A stretch of DNA of 64,000 bases, taken from assembly GCF_014305095.1 (NCBI RefSeq), contig NZ_JACRUI010000002.1, forward strand, positions 248,001-312,000, in the 5' to 3' direction. The first letter of the stretch is position 1. Each line of letters opens with the position of its first letter. The stretch is from Flavobacterium kayseriense (lineage in GTDB: Bacteria; Bacteroidota; Bacteroidia; Flavobacteriales; Flavobacteriaceae). The position numbers were made by a program, and so were the translations under genes. Below, in pieces: positions 7,986-16,426 of this stretch. Under the pieces are notes generated by a model, which was not told the origin of the DNA, made no database searches, and saw only the letters and a program-made list of their open reading frames with translations.

Positions 7986-8767
7986 AATCCAATAATTGAT
8001 AGGTAAAAAATAATCTCACTCACTTGTTGAGTGGCTCCAAGGCAATCTCCAGTATAGCCGTCTATCCATTTTTGAAAATAACGAGCCATGAAAAATCTTG
8101 AAAAAAATACTGGAATCACCACCAAACAAAGTTGCCACTGCCAATAACTTAATACCGCAAGCGGCAGTAGCCCAAAAAACAGCGCACCTACTATCTCTTT
8201 CCACGAATAACTTTGAGCAATAGGCTTGCTTTTGCTCGACGCATCCTCTCGAGAGTAAACATGTGTAAAAACAATTGATATTGCTGCTAAGCGACTTATT
8301 GAATGTGCTGTTACAAAAAGTAATAATCCATAAGTAGCAGCTTGCATATTTCCTACTTGAAATGAGGATAATAATGTAGCAATCGCGGTGAATTTCAATA
8401 TAAGTAATAGTACTACACCTATGGCTCCATAGGCACCAATAGCACTGTCTTTCATGATGAGTAATATTTTGTCCTTGGTCCAACCACCACCAAAACCGTC
8501 ACATACATCAGCAAAACCATCTTCGTGAAAGGCTCCTGTAGTCAAAATGGATATAATCATTGATAGTACAACTGCAATCTCCACATTGAATAAATATGTA
8601 GAAGTATAAAAAGCAGCATAAGCCACTACTCCCACAATCCAACCCACTAGTGGGAAATATCGAGATGCTTTGTTTAAATAATCGGGATTGTGGTCAATAT
8701 TTTTGGGACACGGAATTCGTGTGTAAAACATCAAGGCGGTAAAAAATATATGTAATTCTTTTTTCAT
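7970..8767 (-). CDS. cobS: Adenosylcobinamide-GDP ribazoletransferase CobS
   Basis: CobS is the inner-membrane cobalamin synthase that joins adenosylcobinamide-GDP to alpha-ribazole (phosphate). The 265-residue protein has six or so membrane helices, the acidic Mg-binding loop HEDGFADVCDGFGGG, and the C-terminal text GYTGDCLGATQQVSE, both diagnostic of the family. It starts 12 bp after bluB-cobT and overlaps cobC, so the three are translationally linked. An open frame in another register inside this gene (8016-8483) is a shadow. Confidence 0.95.
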   Translation of the reverse strand: MKKELHIFFTALMFYTRIPCPKNIDHNPDYLNKASRYFPLVGWIVGVVAYAAFYTSTYLFNVEIAVVLSMIISILTTGAFHEDGFADVCDGFGGGWTKDKILLIMKDSAIGAYGAIGVVLLLILKFTAIATLLSSFQVGNMQAATYGLLLFVTAHSISRLAAISIVFTHVYSREDASSKSKPIAQSYSWKEIVGALFFGLLPLAVLSYWQWQLCLVVIPVFFSRFFMARYFQKWIDGYTGDCLGATQQVSEIIFYLSIIGLWKFI

Positions 8768-8779
8768 TGTAATGGGTAC

Positions 8780-10462
8780 TTATTTGTTACTTACACCAGC
8801 GCTTTCAAAACTAGCCATTTCATTTAAAAACGCCACAGCCGACTTAATTATAGGAAAAACAATGGCACAGCCTGTTCCTTCACCCAATCTTAAATCTAAT
8901 TGTAAAACAGGCGACACCTCAAGATATTGAAGTAATTTTTGATGTCCTTTTTCAGCTGATTGATGGCAAAAAATCGCATTTCTAACAATTAAAGGGTTCT
9001 TTTTGAAAGCAATCAAATAAGCAACTGTACTTATAAAACCATCCACTAAAATGATCATATTATTTTGATACCCCTCAAGCATTCCTCCTGCCATTTGTAA
9101 AATCTCAAACCCACCAAAATAAGTTATTAGTGACTCTAGATCTTGCGGACCTTTGTAATTCTCGAGTGCCTCTTTAAGGATGGTTTGTTTTTTTGTGAAT
9201 TGTTGTTCACTGACTCCAGTACCTTTCCCGATGCAATCATCTAAAGTTAAACCAGTAATAACGCTCATTAGTATAGCAGCTGTAGCTGTATTTCCAATAC
9301 CCATTTCTCCAAAACCGATGCAATTACTTCCTTGCCTTGCTATATTAGCCACCACTTCACCTCCTTTTTGCAAACACAATTTCATTTGGCTTCTACTCAT
9401 AGCAGGTCCTCCTAAAAAAGACTGTGTTCCTTTATCAATTTTTGAGGATATCAGTTTAGTGTTAGATGCAAAATCATAGTTTACACCTGCATCTACGATC
9501 GTGATACTAATATTGTTCTGGTCGCAAAAAACATTAATCGCCGCACCGCCTTCGAGAAAATTAGTAACCATTTGCCTGGTAACATCTTGAGGATAAGCAC
9601 TAATCCCATGGTTTGCTATTCCGTGATCTGCAGCAAAAACTACAATAGTTGGTGTGTATATTTGCGGACTCAATGATTGAAAAACGGTACCTATTTGCAA
9701 GGCCATTTTTTCTAAAACACCTAATGACCCTTGTGGCTTTGTTTTTTGATCAATCTTATTTTTTAATTCTTCAATTAGAGTAAAAGAATACTCCAGTGAT
9801 TTAGCTGTTGAAACTGCCACTTTTTCCTTTACGACAACACTTGTAATTTCTGAAACAATGGGTAATTCCTCTTTTTCTTTCCATTTTAATTGCTGCAACA
9901 TCGGTTGGTCTTCATAATTCGTGGCTGGTTGGCCTACGCAAAAATAGCCTAGAGGTTCAATATGATCTGGCAAACCTATTATTTTTTTGAATTCGTAATA
10001 GTTCAAAATCGATACCCAACCCATCGAAAAACCTTGTTCAGTCAGAGATAACCATATATTTTGAGCAGCACAGACCGCACTAAATTTAATTGCCTCAGAA
10101 CTCCCAACGGTTCCAATTGTGAAATTATTGAGAACAGAACGATCATAAGCAATGATCAGACCAAGGGGAGCTTCCTCTATTGCTTCTAATTTTAAAGCTT
10201 TGTATTGTTCTTTTTGGGTGTCATTATCTGTAGCCTCGGTTGCTTTTTTATCATAATCCAGAAACAATTCTTTTATCGCTTTTTTTACTTTTGCCGATTT
10301 AACAATGTAATACCTCGTTGCATCAGTTAAACCAACTGAGGGGGCCCTTTGCCCTGCTAACAAAGCCTTAGTTAAAACTGATTCCGGAACCTGATCATTT
10401 GTAAAATGACGGGTATCGCGACGTGCCTTTATTATTTCGTCTAAGGTTCTTATCTTTTTCAT
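8780..10462 (-). CDS. BluB-CobT fusion: DMB synthase plus DMB phosphoribosyltransferase
   Basis: This 560-residue protein joins two B12 lower-ligand enzymes. Residues 1 to about 205 are BluB, the flavin-destroying nitroreductase-fold enzyme that makes 5,6-dimethylbenzimidazole (DMB). D16 in ARRDTRHF and S151 in GWVSI sit at a constant offset of 16 from the catalytic D32 and S167 of Sinorhizobium BluB. After a short linker, residues about 224-560 are CobT, which activates DMB with nicotinate mononucleotide to alpha-ribazole phosphate. Its motifs are KPQGSLGVLE, FAADHGI, GEMGIGNTATAA and LGEGTG with catalytic-type E528. Fusion would pass DMB directly between active sites. Both halves look intact. 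It is an operon member between the DUF71 gene (15 bp) and cobS (12 bp). Confidence 0.94.
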   Translation of the reverse strand: MKKIRTLDEIIKARRDTRHFTNDQVPESVLTKALLAGQRAPSVGLTDATRYYIVKSAKVKKAIKELFLDYDKKATEATDNDTQKEQYKALKLEAIEEAPLGLIIAYDRSVLNNFTIGTVGSSEAIKFSAVCAAQNIWLSLTEQGFSMGWVSILNYYEFKKIIGLPDHIEPLGYFCVGQPATNYEDQPMLQQLKWKEKEELPIVSEITSVVVKEKVAVSTAKSLEYSFTLIEELKNKIDQKTKPQGSLGVLEKMALQIGTVFQSLSPQIYTPTIVVFAADHGIANHGISAYPQDVTRQMVTNFLEGGAAINVFCDQNNISITIVDAGVNYDFASNTKLISSKIDKGTQSFLGGPAMSRSQMKLCLQKGGEVVANIARQGSNCIGFGEMGIGNTATAAILMSVITGLTLDDCIGKGTGVSEQQFTKKQTILKEALENYKGPQDLESLITYFGGFEILQMAGGMLEGYQNNMIILVDGFISTVAYLIAFKKNPLIVRNAIFCHQSAEKGHQKLLQYLEVSPVLQLDLRLGEGTGCAIVFPIIKSAVAFLNEMASFESAGVSNK

Positions 10463-10477
10463 ATTAAGTACTGCTTA

Positions 10478-11134
10478 TTAATGATACTCGAATTCTTCCC
10501 AAACTAAGAAGCAATAGCTATCGTACGTTTTTTTACTATATTGTGGAAGAACAATTGGCTCAAAAAAAAGAGGACAATTTATTACCATCGTATGAAACTC
10601 ACCATTTTCTCCACAAGGATCTATTCCGAGTTGTTGTAATTCGATTGCCAATTCCTTCGTTAAAATCCTACCTAGATATCCCTCGCCCATGTAGCTATTG
10701 CAAGAAACAATCATGGTTTCAATTCCACGGTCAATCATTTCGTTGACCAGCACAATTCGTTCTTGCTGCCATAAAGGTAAAATTGCTTTTAAGTTTACGG
10801 CTAAACACACTTTATCTTCCCAATCTTTGTGTGCTTGCAAATCGATATCCCCAAAAACTGCGGCATCTAGGTCATAGCTTTCTTTAAGCGTATTTAAAAC
10901 ACCAATAAACTCCTTTTCATAATCAGTCCAACTTGCAGGAATTCCTTCAAGTGGAACTTGCATTTTTGAAGCTTGTTGCTTTAAAATTGATAGTGGCAAC
11001 CCGTGTGAACGAGACACTTTGCCGTTTTCATTCATCATATTGAGCAAAACTTTAGGTGTTAACCCTTGTTCGATGGCCAACATCAAAGCATAGCAACTGT
11101 CTTTCCCTCCACTCCATGAAGTTACAAAATTCAT
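10478..11134 (-). CDS. DUF71/COG2102 PP-loop ATPase (diphthine-ammonia ligase-like) in B12 operon
   Basis: This 218-residue enzyme has the ATP-pyrophosphatase P-loop SGGKDS at 8-13 and the C-terminal family motif GENGEFHTM. In archaea and eukaryotes relatives amidate diphthine (Dph6). Bacteria lack diphthamide, and published comparative genomics proposed a B12-salvage role for bacterial members that cluster with cob genes. The position here, 2 bp from cobU and 15 bp from bluB-cobT, fits that proposal. The reaction is unproven; an ATP-dependent amidation of a corrinoid precursor is the natural guess. Confidence 0.85.
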   Translation of the reverse strand: MNFVTSWSGGKDSCYALMLAIEQGLTPKVLLNMMNENGKVSRSHGLPLSILKQQASKMQVPLEGIPASWTDYEKEFIGVLNTLKESYDLDAAVFGDIDLQAHKDWEDKVCLAVNLKAILPLWQQERIVLVNEMIDRGIETMIVSCNSYMGEGYLGRILTKELAIELQQLGIDPCGENGEFHTMVINCPLFFEPIVLPQYSKKTYDSYCFLVWEEFEYH

Positions 11135-11136
11135 AA

Positions 11137-11646
11137 TTATCCTTTTATCATTACTGGAATTCCAGAAACCATTAGTATTACCTTATTTGCTTTGTTAGCC
11201 AAATATTGATTCATCCATCCTTGCAATTCTGTAAACTTTCTGCCTACTGCTGTGTCAGCGTGCAGTCCCATCCCAATTTCATTCGAAATGATAATAATAG
11301 TCGAATTTTCGTGAAATGCAATGGCGTCAAACTCGGCCTTTGCTTGCTCGAGACACAATTCGACATCGTTTTTAGTATCTACAAAAAAATTAGTAAGCCA
11401 TAAAGTAACACAATCTATCACGGCAACCTTCCCTGAAAAATCAATCTCACTTAGAAACTTTTCTTTTTCAATATTGGTCCATCTTTCATCACGATCTTTT
11501 TGATGGCGATCAATTCGTTTTTGAAAATCAGTATCCCATTTACGAGCAGTGGCAACGTACATTGGATTCGCTGATAATTCTTTAGCTATATTTTCGGCAT
11601 AACTACTTTTACCTGAGCGTTCACCGCCAGTAATAAAATAAATCAT
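11137..11646 (-). CDS. cobU: Adenosylcobinamide kinase / GTP:adenosylcobinamide-phosphate guanylyltransferase CobU
   Basis: CobU phosphorylates adenosylcobinamide and then transfers GMP to it, supplying CobS. The 169-residue protein has a Walker A loop GGERSGKSS (7-15), the guanylylated-histidine region RIDRHQKDRDERW with H48, VIDCVTLWLTN, and ISNEIGMGL followed by the GRKF...MNQ block, all in family order. Its length matches the typical 170-180 residues. It is separated by 1 bp from the upstream Cys-rich gene and by 2 bp from the DUF71 gene, so it is in the same operon. The presence of CobU means the cell can use scavenged cobinamide. Confidence 0.95.
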   Translation of the reverse strand: MIYFITGGERSGKSSYAENIAKELSANPMYVATARKWDTDFQKRIDRHQKDRDERWTNIEKEKFLSEIDFSGKVAVIDCVTLWLTNFFVDTKNDVELCLEQAKAEFDAIAFHENSTIIIISNEIGMGLHADTAVGRKFTELQGWMNQYLANKANKVILMVSGIPVMIKG

Positions 11647-11647
11647 T

Positions 11648-12025
11648 CTAAATGTTTTTTAATTGATAAGGACAATGACGGCAATTGTTACCACAACAAA
11701 AACCTCGTTTGAGATGAAACCATGGCTTAAACACATAATTTCCATTCTCTATGTAATAATCAATATCGTTTATTATAGCGTTTGTTTTAGGCAAGTCTTT
11801 GGCTAGATTTTGGTGTGCATTCTCGGGAGATATTGTTTCGACATACTGCTCAATTTTAAGAATACATTTTGTCTTTAGACAACTAGGGCACAGACAATCC
11901 CTCTCAGATTTGGTGTCAAAAATAAATGGATAATCAAAACACCAACATTGATTCTCACTATCAGTAACCGCACAACCAAAAGTTTTACCACAGCTTGAAC
12001 AATGTTTATCCTTTATTAAACTCAT
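11648..12025 (-). CDS. Cysteine-rich CWC / DUF5522-like small protein
   Basis: This 125-residue protein has an N-terminal zinc-ribbon-like block (CSSCGKTFGC, CWCFDYP, then CLCPSCLKTKC) and a C-terminal block GFCCGNNCRHCPY. That order fits Cys-rich CWC (PF14375) followed by DUF5522. Fourteen cysteines in 125 residues suggest metal binding, probably zinc or an iron-sulfur cluster. It is the first gene of the B12 salvage operon, one base from cobU; no biochemical role is established. A TATCTTTA element at 12030-12037 (minus strand) sits only a few bases before the ATG, so the message could be nearly leaderless. Confidence 0.8.
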   Translation of the reverse strand: MSLIKDKHCSSCGKTFGCAVTDSENQCWCFDYPFIFDTKSERDCLCPSCLKTKCILKIEQYVETISPENAHQNLAKDLPKTNAIINDIDYYIENGNYVFKPWFHLKRGFCCGNNCRHCPYQLKNI

Positions 12026-12092
12026 GAGGTAAAGATAACATTTGTTCAGTTTTTTATCCTAAAAAATAAACAATAAATTTTATATTTTGCTC

Positions 12093-12100
12093 TACCTTTG
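12093..12100 (+). promoter_or_regulatory. -7 element upstream of btuFCD
   Basis: TACCTTTG matches TAnnTTTG and lies 21 bp before the btuF start codon. The 96-bp space between the divergent operons holds no B12-box motif, so these operons are not riboswitch-controlled at this point. Confidence 0.5.
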
Positions 12101-12121
12101 TTTGAGTTTTAAAAAACAGCT

Positions 12122-13264
12122 ATGAAAATATTTTTGCGCAAAATTGTTCTTCTTCTAGCAATACTTCAATTTGCAAGTTGCAAAAATGCAGAAGAAACAG
12201 TTCCTACTAACCAACAATCTAGTTCTAACCAAATTGAATACGCAACTAGTTTATCTATCTACAAACACGAAGGTTATACTATAGTAAAAGTGAATAATCC
12301 TTGGCCAAAAGCCAATAAAAAATTCACTTACATCTTGCAGAAAAATGGTGGTATCGTTCCCGATAGTTTAAAAAAATACAATACAATTAGAGTTCCTCTC
12401 CAATCGATTGTGGTTACTTCTACAACCAATATTCCGTTTTTAGAGATGTTAAAAATAGAAAATCAATTGATCGGTTTTCCACATACAGATTACATATCTT
12501 CAGAAAAAACAAGAAGCTTAATTGCTGCAGGAAAAGTTAAAAATATTGGACAAAATGAACGATTAGATGTAGAGCAACTAATTGATTTGGCACCATCAGC
12601 GATTGTTACCTATGGTATAGACAACAACAATCCTATGATTGATAACTTAGAGAAAAGCGGTTTAAAAGTTATTATTCAAGCAGATTGGATGGAGCAGTCA
12701 CCACTTGGAAAAGCAGAATGGATTAAACTTTATGGTGCGTTATTTGGAAAAGAGGAAGAAGCCAAAACTCAGTTTGATGCTATTGTGAAAAATTACAATG
12801 ACGCAATGCAGCTTGTCTCTAAAACGGAAGCACAAGCAACCGTTTTATATGGCTCCATGTACCAAGATCAATGGTATGTTGCTAATGGCAATAGTTGGGT
12901 TGCACAGTTTATGAAAGATGCTAAGTCCAATTATTTATGGGCTGATATTGCTGGATCAGGAAGTACTCCTTTGTCCTTTGAACAAATACTTGAAAAAGGC
13001 AAATCAGCTAATTACTGGATTACTACTGGATCTTTCAAATCCTACACAGAGATGAGGAGCAAGAACCCACATTACAGTCAATTTGACGCTTTTACTAAAA
13101 AAAATATTTATAGTTTTGAGAGCAAATTAGGAGCAACGGGAGGAACTATTTATTACGAAATAGCGCCAAGTCGTCCCGATTTAGTATTAAAAGATTTCAT
13201 TAAAATTTTCCATCCAGAGGCACTTCCTAACTATTCTTTTACTTTTGCTGAAAAAATAAAATAA
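12122..13264 (+). CDS. btuF: Corrinoid ABC transporter substrate-binding lipoprotein (BtuF-like)
   Basis: This is the periplasmic binding component of a FecCD/BtuCD-type importer, 380 residues. The signal peptide MKIFLRKIVLLLAILQF ends in a lipobox with Cys20 (FASC), so it should be lipid-anchored. The helical-backbone binding fold (PF01497) is visible from about residue 95, with text such as NERLDVEQLIDLAPSAIVTYG and PDLVLKDFIKIFHP. The family covers B12, heme and siderophores. B12 is inferred from the divergent cob operon and btuB nearby. The gene starts a three-gene operon with the permease (6 bp) and ATPase. Confidence 0.87.
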   Translation: MKIFLRKIVLLLAILQFASCKNAEETVPTNQQSSSNQIEYATSLSIYKHEGYTIVKVNNPWPKANKKFTYILQKNGGIVPDSLKKYNTIRVPLQSIVVTSTTNIPFLEMLKIENQLIGFPHTDYISSEKTRSLIAAGKVKNIGQNERLDVEQLIDLAPSAIVTYGIDNNNPMIDNLEKSGLKVIIQADWMEQSPLGKAEWIKLYGALFGKEEEAKTQFDAIVKNYNDAMQLVSKTEAQATVLYGSMYQDQWYVANGNSWVAQFMKDAKSNYLWADIAGSGSTPLSFEQILEKGKSANYWITTGSFKSYTEMRSKNPHYSQFDAFTKKNIYSFESKLGATGGTIYYEIAPSRPDLVLKDFIKIFHPEALPNYSFTFAEKIK

Positions 13265-13270
13265 ACTCCA

Positions 13271-14302
13271 TTGCTAAACAAAAAACGAAATACTATTCTA
13301 TTCCCAGTTCTAACATTAGGGCTAATCGTACTTTTTTTTGTAAATATAAGTTTCGGATCTATTACAATTCCGATTCATGAAATATATACTAGTCTTACGG
13401 GAGGAGAAGCTAGCAAATCTACATGGGAGTATATCATCATAAACTACCGTTTACCTAAGGCCATTACCTCTATACTTGTAGGTATGGGTTTAGCAACTAG
13501 TGGTTTATTGATGCAAACCTTATTTAGAAATCCGCTCGCTGGACCGTATGTATTAGGGTTAAGTTCTGGAGCAAGTTTAGGAGTAGCTTTTGTTATTTTA
13601 GGTGCTGGTTTACTACCTCCTTTTTTATCGTCACTTCTACTTTCTAGTTATGGTGTCGTTCTGGCATCAACACTTGGCAGTTTACTTGTTTTACTAGCGG
13701 TATTATTAGTCTCGTACAAACTTCGTGATACCATGGCTATATTAATTGTTGGACTCATGTTTGGTAGCCTAACGAGTGCCATTGTAGGAACTCTAACTTA
13801 TTTTAGCACGGCCGAACAACTTCAAAAATTCACTTTTTGGTCGATGGGAAATTTAGGTAATCTTTCCTGGACATCAATTGCGATCTTAACCATTTGCGTC
13901 ATTTTAGGTCTTTTATTAAGTTTATTAAGCATAAAGCCACTGAATGCACTTTTACTTGGTGAAAATTATGCACGAAGCCTAGGGTTAAATTATAAGAGAG
14001 CCCGACTAATAATTATTTTTGCAACAAGTATTCTGGCCGGCAGTATCACTGCATTTGCAGGACCCATCGCATTTATTGGCCTTGCTGTTCCTCACATTTC
14101 TAAACTCGTGTTTCAAACAAGTAATCATACTATTTTATTTTGGAGCACACTCCTATTTGGAGCAGGAATTATGCTTATTTGTGATACTATATCACAGGTT
14201 CCAGGTGGAGATTTCACTTTACCAATTAATGCGGTAACCTCCATTTTTGGAGCCCCAATAGTTATATGGTTATTAGTTAGGAAACGTAAAATGATGGGAT
14301 AA
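13271..14302 (+). CDS. btuC: Corrinoid ABC transporter permease (BtuC-like, FecCD family)
   Basis: This 343-residue inner-membrane permease has about ten hydrophobic helices. Family text includes RLPKAITSILVGMGLATSG, QTLFRNPLAGPYVLGLSSG and GPIAFIGLAVPHISK, the last being the coupling region that touches the ATPase. Translation appears to start at a TTG codon (13271), because no ATG or GTG gives the first membrane helix intact. The stop codon overlaps the ATG of the next gene (TAATG), indicating translational coupling with the ATPase. Substrate specificity is inferred from the locus. Confidence 0.9.
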   Translation: MLNKKRNTILFPVLTLGLIVLFFVNISFGSITIPIHEIYTSLTGGEASKSTWEYIIINYRLPKAITSILVGMGLATSGLLMQTLFRNPLAGPYVLGLSSGASLGVAFVILGAGLLPPFLSSLLLSSYGVVLASTLGSLLVLLAVLLVSYKLRDTMAILIVGLMFGSLTSAIVGTLTYFSTAEQLQKFTFWSMGNLGNLSWTSIAILTICVILGLLLSLLSIKPLNALLLGENYARSLGLNYKRARLIIIFATSILAGSITAFAGPIAFIGLAVPHISKLVFQTSNHTILFWSTLLFGAGIMLICDTISQVPGGDFTLPINAVTSIFGAPIVIWLLVRKRKMMG

Positions 14303-15084
14303 TGAGAAATAATATAATTTTACAGACTTGTGATTTAAACATTGGATACTCATCTAAGAATTCCTCCATTGTGATCGCTAAGAATTTGAACATTACCTTA
14401 AAAAAGGGAAAATTAATTGCATTAATTGGAGCCAATGGTGTTGGAAAATCAACCCTTCTACGCACGCTTACCGGTATTCAAAAACCGCTATCAGGAACAG
14501 TTTCTCTCAATCAAAAAAACATTCACGAAATAGATAATTTGACGTTAGCCCAAAATTTAAGTCTGGTCCTAACTGAGAAATTACCTCCAAGTAACTTAAC
14601 TGTTTTTGAGCTGGTAGCACTTGGCAGACAACCCTACACCAATTGGATTGGTAAATTAACCGCTCAGGACTACTCAAAGGTAAATGGTGCTTTGTCGCTC
14701 ACGCAGATAAGTCATTTGGCAACAAAAAAGCATTTTGAAATTAGTGACGGACAGTTACAAAAGGTACTTGTTGCACGCGCTTTGGCACAGGATACTCCTC
14801 TTATCATTCTAGATGAACCCACCACGCATCTCGACTTACTTCATAAAGTAGCCCTTTTTAAACTCTTAAAGAAGCTTACTCAAGAAACACAAAAGTGCAT
14901 TCTGTTTTCGACTCACGATATTGACATGGCAATCCAATTAAGTGATGAAATGATCATCATGACTCCCAAAAAAGTAGAGCAAGACGAACCCTGCAATTTT
15001 ATCAGTAAGGGTAGTTTTAATACTTTATTTCAAGACGAGCATATTTCTTTCGATTCTGAAAAAGGCAAATTTATAATCAAGTAA
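14302..15084 (+). CDS. btuD: Corrinoid ABC transporter ATPase (BtuD-like)
   Basis: This 260-residue ATPase powers the BtuC-like permease. Walker A is GANGVGKST (43-51) and Walker B is LIILDEPTTHLDL, with the H-loop STHDIDMA. The signature is ISDGQLQKV rather than LSGGQ, a permitted variation. The length and the order permease-ATPase with a 1-bp overlap are standard for FecCDE/BtuCD systems. The gene is followed within 8 bp by repeat copy B, which may end the transcript. Confidence 0.9.
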   Translation: MRNNIILQTCDLNIGYSSKNSSIVIAKNLNITLKKGKLIALIGANGVGKSTLLRTLTGIQKPLSGTVSLNQKNIHEIDNLTLAQNLSLVLTEKLPPSNLTVFELVALGRQPYTNWIGKLTAQDYSKVNGALSLTQISHLATKKHFEISDGQLQKVLVARALAQDTPLIILDEPTTHLDLLHKVALFKLLKKLTQETQKCILFSTHDIDMAIQLSDEMIIMTPKKVEQDEPCNFISKGSFNTLFQDEHISFDSEKGKFIIK

Positions 15085-15091
15085 TTATTTC

Positions 15092-15169
15092 AGGAGCTTT
15101 TTCCAGCTATTCGCTGTATCTTTTATTTTTAAAGAAAAAATAAAAGGATGCCGCTGCTATCTGGGCTAG
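15092..15169 (-). repeat. Dispersed palindromic repeat, copy B
   Basis: Read on the minus strand it begins CTAGCCCAGATAGCAGCGGC, then ATCCTTTT, an AT-rich palindromic centre, AAAGATACAGCGAATAGCTGG and ends AGCTCCT. It lies between convergent btuD and trmL, directly past the trmL stop on that strand, where it could form a terminator-like stem for either gene. Copies A, C and D share the same head and tail. Confidence 0.8.
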
Positions 15170-15188
15170 TAGACCATAGGATCACAGA

Positions 15189-15641
15189 CTATTTCAGTGC
15201 TATCTGGCGTTTAGCTTCTCCAATCACGAAAGCAACAGAGTTTGCGATGTTAAAGCTACGAATCAATTTTGACATCGGAATCGTTAAATGATTTTCAAAT
15301 TCAGATAAGACGTCCTGACTTAAACCCACACTTTCTTTACCAAATACCAACCAATCCCCATCCTGAAAATCAGTTTCTAAATAGGATTTTTCGGCATGCG
15401 AACTCATCAAAAAGACTCTCGATTTATCAGGAATTTGGCTAATCCACTCATCAATAGTATCGTATTCCGTTACATCCAAGTGAACCCAATAATCCAATCC
15501 TGAACGCTTCAAGTTTTTATCATTAATAACAAATCCAAAAGGATGAACTAAATGCAACCGACTATCAGTCCCTACACACAACCGACCAATATTTCCTGTA
15601 TTATTAGGGATTTCTGGCTCTACCAAAACAATATTTAACAT
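15189..15641 (-). CDS. trmL: tRNA (cytidine/uridine(34)-2'-O)-methyltransferase TrmL
   Basis: This SPOUT-fold enzyme uses S-adenosylmethionine to methylate the wobble ribose of certain tRNA-Leu. The 150-residue protein shows the family motifs EPEIPNNTGNIGR near the N-terminus, the substrate-region text DYWVHLDV, then FGKESVGL and IPMSKLIRSFNIANSVAF, which form the knotted SAM site. The length matches the minimal single-domain TrmL. It stands alone on the minus strand, with 44 bp to the upstream pseudouridine synthase gene, so the two may be co-transcribed. Confidence 0.95.
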   Translation of the reverse strand: MLNIVLVEPEIPNNTGNIGRLCVGTDSRLHLVHPFGFVINDKNLKRSGLDYWVHLDVTEYDTIDEWISQIPDKSRVFLMSSHAEKSYLETDFQDGDWLVFGKESVGLSQDVLSEFENHLTIPMSKLIRSFNIANSVAFVIGEAKRQIALK

Positions 15642-15685
15642 GGAATAAAATTTTAAATTTAAAGCTTAAAAGCGCAACGATCTTA

Positions 15686-16261
15686 TTAATATGCATCAAA
15701 AAAATTAGTTACCTCTCGCACCTCTCCTGCTTTTAAGTTTTGCAAATGTACTGTTCCTATGCGAACTCGTACTAATCTCAAAGTGGGAAAGCCAACTGCA
15801 GCCGTCATTTTTCGTACCTGCCTAAATTTTCCTTCATTGACCGTAATCGATGCCCACGAGGTTGGACCATGGCGTTCATCCCGAATTTTTTTTCCTCTCG
15901 GTCCAAAATCAGGAATTTCACTAATCAAGCGGGCTTCACATTTCTTAGTCCGGTATTTACCGCCATCAAAACCTATTTCGACTCCGTCTTTCATAAGATC
16001 AATGGCCTCTTGCGTAATTACACCATCTACTTGCACATAATACTCCTTATCTACTTTTTTAGATCTAATTTGTTCACTTACTTTTCCATCGGTAGTTAGT
16101 AACAACAAGCCTTCGGAATCTTCGTCTAGCCTACCAATAGCCATCGTACCTTCAGGAAAATCATGTAATTCCCCCAATAGTTTCTTTTTACGTTTCAATT
16201 CGTAAATAAATTGACTTAAGTAACCGTACGGCTTATGACAGATAAAATGATGATGGGACAT
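15686..16261 (-). CDS. 23S rRNA pseudouridine synthase, RluE/RsuA family
   Basis: This 191-residue enzyme isomerises a uridine in rRNA. It lacks an S4 domain and starts directly with the catalytic fold, as RluE does. The catalytic motif is GRLDEDSEGLLLLT with nucleophile D46; other family text is HKPYGYLSQF near the start and GKFRQVRKMTAAVGFPTLRLVR near the end. The ATG at 16259-16261 is preferred because family members begin close to the HKPYG segment; an upstream ATG adds nine residues. RluE modifies U2457 in E. coli; whether the same site is used here cannot be read from the sequence. Confidence 0.9.
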   Translation of the reverse strand: MSHHHFICHKPYGYLSQFIYELKRKKKLLGELHDFPEGTMAIGRLDEDSEGLLLLTTDGKVSEQIRSKKVDKEYYVQVDGVITQEAIDLMKDGVEIGFDGGKYRTKKCEARLISEIPDFGPRGKKIRDERHGPTSWASITVNEGKFRQVRKMTAAVGFPTLRLVRVRIGTVHLQNLKAGEVREVTNFFDAY

Positions 16262-16426
16262 AGACTTATTTTGATTTAGAAAAGTCAAAGATAATCTACT
16301 TTTATAAACTTCAAAAAACTAAACCATTCCTTAGAAAATCTAAAAAGGATGTTAAACAATTATATATATTTAAATAAAAGTCATAATTTTAAGACAAACA
16401 AATTATAAAATTTAAAACTATATACT

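Noticed and set aside
8016-8483. Long frame of 155 codons on the minus strand inside cobS
   Set aside because: It is a shadow of cobS in another register; cobS carries all family motifs and the correct operon spacing.
12026-12121. Possible second cobalamin riboswitch between the divergent B12 operons
   Set aside because: No GCAACTGTAAG core or B12 box is present and the spacer is too short.
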